From UBA4744 sp963717135 (GTDB lineage: Bacteria > Actinomycetota > Acidimicrobiia > Spongiisociales > UBA4744), in contig CAVQVN010000004.1 of NCBI GenBank assembly GCA_963717135.1, positions 62,001 to 126,000 on the forward strand: a DNA stretch of 64,000 bases. Reading direction: 5' to 3'. Made by a program: the position numbers and the translations under genes. This document shows, piece by piece, positions 60,072-64,000 of this stretch. Below the pieces are notes generated by a model. It saw nothing but the letters and a program-made list of their open reading frames with translations. It did no database searches and had not been told where the DNA came from. Numbering within the stretch: position 1 is the stretch's first letter; each line of letters starts with the position of its first letter.

Positions 60072-61208
60072 CTATTGGGGCGGTCGCACTCCACCGTGCG
60101 GGAGGTCCCAGCCGGGTCTGGCGGCGACCAGACCCGCGGCTCTCTTGACACCGACAATCCACCAACCGCCGGCTGCAGCCAGGAATGCAGTGCCGCCGGC
60201 GATCGGAAGCAGCGGGAGCCCCCGAGGCGAATCACCGCTCTCGCCCCGGCCCGCCGTTTCAGGACGGTCGGCGGTCGCCGTCGCGACCTCGTCGGCGGGC
60301 AGCCGCTCCATTTCTCCGCCGGCAGCCATAGCTTCGAGGCTGGTCGTCGAGGTGGTCGTCGAGCCGAGAGTGAGAAGAACCTCGCCACCCAGGGTGGTCG
60401 ACGTCGTGGCGGTAGTGGGTGGCGCGATTGTGGGGGCGACGGGCGCGATCGTCGTCGAGGTAGGGGCGGGCGGAGCCGTTGTCGAAGTGGTCGCCGGTGC
60501 CGCAGTCGTGGTGGTCGCTGGTGGAGCGGTCGTGGTGGTCGCTGGTGGAGCGGTCGTGGTGGTCGCTGGTGGAGCAGTCGTGGTGGTCGCCGGTGGAGCG
60601 GTCGTGGTGGTAGGAAGAAGCGTGGTAGTCGTGCTAGGGGGAGGAGACGTCGTCGTCGTAGTCGTAACGGCGTAGTCGTATGGGCACACCGTTGGCGCCG
60701 GAAGGGAACCCCCTGATTCCTGCACGAAAACCACTGTCACGTACATAGCCCCATTGCCGGCAGTGGCAAACTCGATGCCGACCCGATTGAACCCGGAGTA
60801 GAGATTGTTCTCACAATGACCCTTCGATTCCATAAACATCCGATGGATGTTCGACACACTCCACCCGTAAGCGATGTTCTCGCCAATTCGGGTCCACGGT
60901 CCGGTGACGCCCTCCTTCAGATCGGAACGATGCTGGAAGATTCCGGTGGAAGCCATCCAGGCGGAATGTTCGGCGGCGATCTGCACTAGATCATCTCGGA
61001 AGGAGAGAGCCTGAGCCCCCACCGCGGCTCGCTCCTGGTTGATGAGATTCAACAACTGCTGGGCGTCGCCACTCACCGCCCATGCCGGTTGCACGTGCGT
61101 CAGGGAGACCATCCCCAAGGTGCCCACCAAGAGAAGGGCCATCGCTGCCGACCGCACCCCGGTGGGGTAGCGATCGGCAGTGCCAGCGCGGCAACGGTCG
61201 ACTGCCAT
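60072..61208 (-). CDS. Secreted CAP/SCP-domain protein with Thr-Pro-rich repeats
   Basis: A 378-aa protein. Signal peptide at about residues 20-44 (AMALLLVGTLGMVSLTHVQPAWA), CAP domain about 48-170 (LLNLINQERAAVG, AEHSAWMASTGIFQHR, RIGENIAYG, HCENNLYSGFNRVGIE). The 180-290 region is a Thr/Pro/Ala low-complexity stalk, then a membrane segment (about 330-350) and a short tail. TTTTAPPA units repeat several times. It is probably a cell-surface protein. ATG 61208 is used; 61142 is also possible. An inverted repeat GCTCATTGC/GCAATGAGC (61210-61231) sits directly upstream of the start. Confidence 0.85.
   Translation of the reverse strand: MAVDRCRAGTADRYPTGVRSAAMALLLVGTLGMVSLTHVQPAWAVSGDAQQLLNLINQERAAVGAQALSFRDDLVQIAAEHSAWMASTGIFQHRSDLKEGVTGPWTRIGENIAYGWSVSNIHRMFMESKGHCENNLYSGFNRVGIEFATAGNGAMYVTVVFVQESGGSLPAPTVCPYDYAVTTTTTTSPPPSTTTTLLPTTTTAPPATTTTAPPATTTTAPPATTTTAPPATTTTAAPATTSTTAPPAPTSTTIAPVAPTIAPPTTATTSTTLGGEVLLTLGSTTTSTTSLEAMAAGGEMERLPADEVATATADRPETAGRGESGDSPRGLPLLPIAGGTAFLAAAGGWWIVGVKRAAGLVAARPGWDLPHGGVRPPQ
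60508..60615. repeat. 24-bp in-frame tandem repeats encoding Thr/Pro stalk
   Basis: About four copies of a 24-bp unit, each encoding eight residues (TTTTAPPA), within the CAP-protein gene. Codon phase is preserved, so copy-number change alters stalk length without a frameshift. Confidence 0.85.
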
Positions 61209-61266
61209 CGCTCATTGCATCGGCAATGAGCTTCTCAACTTGACAGATAATCGCGCAGAGAGTGGT

Positions 61267-62193
61267 CTAGTTGACCGGCGCCGTCACCGAACCCACCAGA
61301 CGCCCGTCGGCGTCGACGACGGGAATAGGCGCGCCTCGAAACAAGCCGGCCAGCCGGGCGGCTTCCTCGTAGCCGTCGCCCACCTCGAGGAATACAGGAT
61401 CGTCCATGATGTCACCCACGCTGATACCGCGTTCGGCTGCTTCGAGGGCTTCCTGGGCAATGACGCCGACCAGTTCGCCGTCTTCGACCACGGCCGCCAC
61501 AGAATGATCCATGAGTCGCAGAGCATCACCGACGAGGAGGTGCCGACTGACATAGGACGGCTCTTCCATGTGGTGGTAGACACGAGCTTGTGCTTGCTGG
61601 ACGACGATGGATCCGGCCGGTGCCCCGTGACGGAGCCTAACCCCGGGGCCGAAGAAAGCCCGCTGTAACCAGGTGCCGCCCGCGGCACCCAGCACCAACA
61701 AGGCATCAGCGGGCAAGGCTTCGATCAATTCGCGGGCGTCGGCAGTCTCGACGACTCGATAACGCAGGCCGGGGTTCCTTCCCGCCAGCACCTTCACGAT
61801 TCGGCGGGCGGCCGGCAGGTCGCCGGGCGTTGGGTAGGCGGAGATCATCTCGGATTCCACACCAAGGGTTTCACCCAAACGTTGAGCGATCCGGGCGGCC
61901 AACGCCGAATGGGGTCCACTACTCACGGCCGCCGACACGCTCCCTACGCCGGCCGCATTGAAATCGTGCGGAACGGCGACATTGACAAAATCGAAGCCGG
62001 GAGGAAGACGACGGCTGACCAGCAGGTCCGCTCGGGCAGCGACGCACTCGGAACGGAGATCGCCGTGGACGCGCGTTGGCGATCCATCTCCCAGGAGATC
62101 CGCGAGTTCCGCGCATCCTCTTCCACGCGTCCACACCACTCGAAACGGAGGAGCCGTCTGGCTTTCGCTGTCGGCCGCTGCGGCCATACGCAT
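61267..62193 (-). CDS. Universal-stress-like protein with C-terminal CBS pair
   Basis: A 308-aa protein. Middle part (about 50-200) looks like a USP domain: ALLVLGAAGGTWLQRAFFGPG and GAPAGSIVVQQ. From about 200 two CBS motifs follow (LLVGDALRLMDHSVAAVVEDGELVG; GISVGDIMDDPVFLEV; PIPVVDADGRLVGSV). The USP-CBS fusion suggests adenine-nucleotide sensing. Its start is divergent from pntAA; it may be regulated with it. Confidence 0.78.
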   Translation of the reverse strand: MRMAAAADSESQTAPPFRVVWTRGRGCAELADLLGDGSPTRVHGDLRSECVAARADLLVSRRLPPGFDFVNVAVPHDFNAAGVGSVSAAVSSGPHSALAARIAQRLGETLGVESEMISAYPTPGDLPAARRIVKVLAGRNPGLRYRVVETADARELIEALPADALLVLGAAGGTWLQRAFFGPGVRLRHGAPAGSIVVQQAQARVYHHMEEPSYVSRHLLVGDALRLMDHSVAAVVEDGELVGVIAQEALEAAERGISVGDIMDDPVFLEVGDGYEEAARLAGLFRGAPIPVVDADGRLVGSVTAPVN

Positions 62194-62275
62194 TTACCTC
62201 TGCGCCGTCGGAAACGCCCTGCTTCACCATACCCTTGACTTGGGAATCTGGCCGAACAGTCGTAGATTTCCCGTC

Positions 62276-63412
62276 ATGCAAATCGGCGTTCCAAACCAAA
62301 CCACGGCCACCGAGCGGCGAGTGGCCATCACTCCCGACGTCGCGGCCCGGCTGGTGAAGCAAGGATTTTCGGTCGTTGTCGAGTCCGGTGCCGGCATTGC
62401 CGCCGGCTTCCCCGACAGTCATTTCGAGGAGGCAGGGGCAATGATCGCCGACGCAGCATCCGCCTGGGGAGCTGAATTGGTGGTCTGCCTTTCGGCCCCA
62501 ACCGACCATCAAGCAGAACTCTTGCGTCGCGGCGGTATCTTGCTCGGTCTTCTAGAACCGCTCGACCAGCCCAAGAGAGCCGAGGTCTGGGCTTCCGCCG
62601 GAGTGACGGCGATGGCCTTCGAGACACTCCCGCGTACGACCCGCGCCCAGCCGATGGACGTCCTGTCCTCGCAGGCGACCGCCGCCGGTTATCAAGCGGT
62701 GTTGGTTGCTGCGGTGACCCACGGCAAATTCTTTCCGATGCTCACCACCGCGGCCGGGACCATCCGGCCTACCAAGGCATTGGTGCTGGGAGCCGGAGTG
62801 GCCGGATTGCAGGCAATTGCCACCGCCAAGCGCCTGGGAGCGATCGTGTCCGCCTACGACGTGCGGGCGGCTGCGGCCGAACAGGTGGAGAGCCTGGGTG
62901 CCCGCTTCGTTCATCTCGAAATCGAACAGCAAGACGAGACCAAGACCGGCGGATACGCACGAGAACTGGAAGCGGACGCCCAGCAGCGACTGCTCCTTCA
63001 ACTGGGGGAGCACGTGGCTCGCCACGACGTCATCATCTCAACGGCAGCCATCCCGGGCCGCCGGGCACCGCTGCTGATCACCAGGGAAATGGTCGAGCAA
63101 ATGGCGCCCGGTTCGGTAATCATCGATCTGGCTGCTTCGACAGGTGGCAACTGCGAGCTGAGCAGGGCCGATGAAGAGGTCAATCACAACGGCGTGATGA
63201 TCCTAGCCCCCACCAACCTGGTCTCCGGGGTCGCCACCCATGCCAGTCAGATGTACGCGAGGAACGCCGCGTCGGTACTCATCCACCTCCTCCAGGAGGA
63301 GGGCATCGTCCTCGATTTCGAAGATGAGATCACCGCCGGATTGTGTATCACACACGAAGGTCGCGTCGTGAACGAAAAGGTCAAATCGATGCTGGAAGGA
63401 GGATCGGACTGA
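62276..63412 (+). CDS. pntAA: NAD(P) transhydrogenase, alpha subunit part 1
   Basis: A 378-aa NAD-binding domain I. Start MQIGVPNQTTATERRVAITP, loop with TAAIPGRRAP (binds NAD), VLGAGVAGLQAIATAK for the Rossmann fold. It starts with ATG 62276. Followed by pntAB with TGATG overlap. The operon continues past the window. Function: hydride transfer coupled to proton flow. Confidence 0.95.
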   Translation: MQIGVPNQTTATERRVAITPDVAARLVKQGFSVVVESGAGIAAGFPDSHFEEAGAMIADAASAWGAELVVCLSAPTDHQAELLRRGGILLGLLEPLDQPKRAEVWASAGVTAMAFETLPRTTRAQPMDVLSSQATAAGYQAVLVAAVTHGKFFPMLTTAAGTIRPTKALVLGAGVAGLQAIATAKRLGAIVSAYDVRAAAAEQVESLGARFVHLEIEQQDETKTGGYARELEADAQQRLLLQLGEHVARHDVIISTAAIPGRRAPLLITREMVEQMAPGSVIIDLAASTGGNCELSRADEEVNHNGVMILAPTNLVSGVATHASQMYARNAASVLIHLLQEEGIVLDFEDEITAGLCITHEGRVVNEKVKSMLEGGSD

Positions 63413-63702
63413 TGGCTGATCTTGTCATTCCCATCACCGTGTTTGTCCTGGCGGCGTTCGTGGGCTTCGAGGTCATCACCAAAGTGCCACCGCAGCTTCA
63501 CACTCCACTCATGTCGGGTTCAAACGCCATCTCGGGTGTCACGATCATCGGAGCGCTTGTGGTGGCGGAGCGGGGAGACACCACGGCGGCGGCCATCCTC
63601 GGGTTCCTGGCCGTCGCTTTCGCCACCATCAATGTGGTGGGCGGTTTCCTGGTGACCGATCGCATGCTCGAGATGTTCCATCACAAGCGGGACAAGTCAT
63701 GA
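63412..63702 (+). CDS. pntAB: NAD(P) transhydrogenase, alpha subunit part 2 (membrane)
   Basis: A 96-aa membrane domain II part, three helices: IPITVFVLAAFVGFEVI, HTPLMSGSNAISGVTIIGAL, FLAVAFATINVVGGFLVTDRM. Split alpha (two genes) as in Rhodospirillum and many Actinobacteria. Overlaps both neighbours (TGATG, ATGA). Confidence 0.95.
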   Translation: MADLVIPITVFVLAAFVGFEVITKVPPQLHTPLMSGSNAISGVTIIGALVVAERGDTTAAAILGFLAVAFATINVVGGFLVTDRMLEMFHHKRDKS

Positions 63703-64000
63703 ACGTCACGCTTGCGAGCTTTCTCTATCTGATCGCCGCAGTGGCCTTCATCATCGGCCTCAAGCGCCTTCAATCTCCGGTCACAGCCCGGCGGGGAAAC
63801 CAACTGGCCGCTTTCGGCATGCTGCTGGCCATCGTCGTCACGTTGCTCGCCGCGGAAATCGTCAACCCGTGGATCGTGGTGGCCGGCCTGGTGGTCGGCG
63901 GTGCGGTGGGCGGATTCCTGGCCCAAAAGGTCGAGATGACTGCCATGCCACAACTGGTGGCAGCCTTCAACGGGTTTGGGGGCGGTGCCTCGGCCCTGGT
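63699..64000 (+). CDS. pntB: NAD(P) transhydrogenase, beta subunit (3'-truncated by window edge)
   Basis: The first 100 residues of the beta subunit: MNVTLASFLYLIAAVAFI, a helical hairpin, and the conserved QLVAAFNGFGGGASAL at the edge. It overlaps pntAB by ATGA. The remaining membrane helices and NADP domain are outside the window. Confidence 0.93.
   Translation, partial: MNVTLASFLYLIAAVAFIIGLKRLQSPVTARRGNQLAAFGMLLAIVVTLLAAEIVNPWIVVAGLVVGGAVGGFLAQKVEMTAMPQLVAAFNGFGGGASAL

Noticed and set aside
60145..60675. A Val/Gly-rich frame antisense to the CAP gene
   Set aside because: It only mirrors the 24-bp Thr/Pro repeats of the sense gene.
1..64000. tRNA, rRNA, CRISPR, prophage or transposase genes
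   Set aside because: Looked for characteristic motifs and frames on both strands; none seen. A covariance-model scan would be needed to exclude small RNAs.

Overview
This is a 64 kb piece of a GC-rich chromosome, almost certainly from an uncultured actinobacterium, most plausibly class Acidimicrobiia. The evidence is the actinobacterial-type gene set: DUF3040, a DUF222-HNH protein, an F420-type LLM oxidoreductase, a Get3/ArsA with an Hsp20-like tail, MoxR-DUF58-TgpA, the small Cys-rich 68-aa protein and the 79-aa GWWR-type protein. The class is an inference. Nearly all DNA codes on one strand or the other. I saw no rRNA, tRNA, CRISPR array, intact prophage or insertion sequence.

Layout. 1-1.9 kb: end of a group 3-like [NiFe] hydrogenase large subunit and its maturation protease. 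2-5.9 kb: TatD nuclease, universal stress protein, HNH nuclease, a serine-recombinase-like protein that has lost its nucleophile, and hypothetical proteins. 6-10.5 kb: moxR-DUF58-transglutaminase operon. 10.5-15.2 kb: MerR regulator, DUF3040, DinB polymerase, histidine phosphatase, NUDIX and membrane proteins. 15.3-17 kb: DUF222-HNH gene and a 607-bp gene-free, repeat-rich block. 17-21.3 kb: complete type II fatty-acid synthesis cluster fabD-fabH-fabG-acpP-fabF. 21.4-32.5 kb: threonine aldolase, glucan phosphorylase, aminotransferase, LLM oxidoreductase, ROK kinase, Get3/ArsA and others. 32.7-38.3 kb: QueG, IlvD, small proteins, NYN-domain protein. 38.4-44.8 kb: divergent module of thiolase and RpiR regulator versus a KamA-like radical SAM enzyme, both 3-oxoacid CoA-transferase subunits and a class III aminotransferase. 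44.9-51.2 kb: branched-chain amino-acid operon ilvB-ilvN-ilvC-leuA-leuB with a leader peptide and attenuator. 51.5-56.4 kb: ECF sigma factor with partner membrane protein, and a tricorn-type protease. 56.5-60 kb: glycine betaine/choline-type ABC transporter. 60-64 kb: secreted CAP protein, USP-CBS protein and the start of a split proton-translocating transhydrogenase operon (pntAA-pntAB-pntB).

Most notable observations. (1) The KamA-like/CoA-transferase/class III aminotransferase/thiolase module resembles the Bacillus yodT-yodS-yodR-kamA beta-lysine operon. By eye, however, the KamA-like enzyme has lost the PGGGGK motif and both lysine-recognition aspartates, so it looks like a beta-amino-acid catabolic route for another, possibly acidic, amino acid. 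(2) Degenerate heptanucleotide tandem repeats occur in at least a dozen gene junctions. They often start inside or directly after a stop codon, and one overlaps the translation start of leuA. (3) A dispersed ~55-bp palindromic element has four copies, one of which supplies the stop codon of leuB. (4) A textbook attenuator (peptide MQAINTVLVLT, then hairpins and a T6 terminator) precedes ilvB, directly downstream of a decayed epimerase fragment. (5) Three genes (HNH, tatD-like, leuA) have no ordinary ATG/GTG start in frame.
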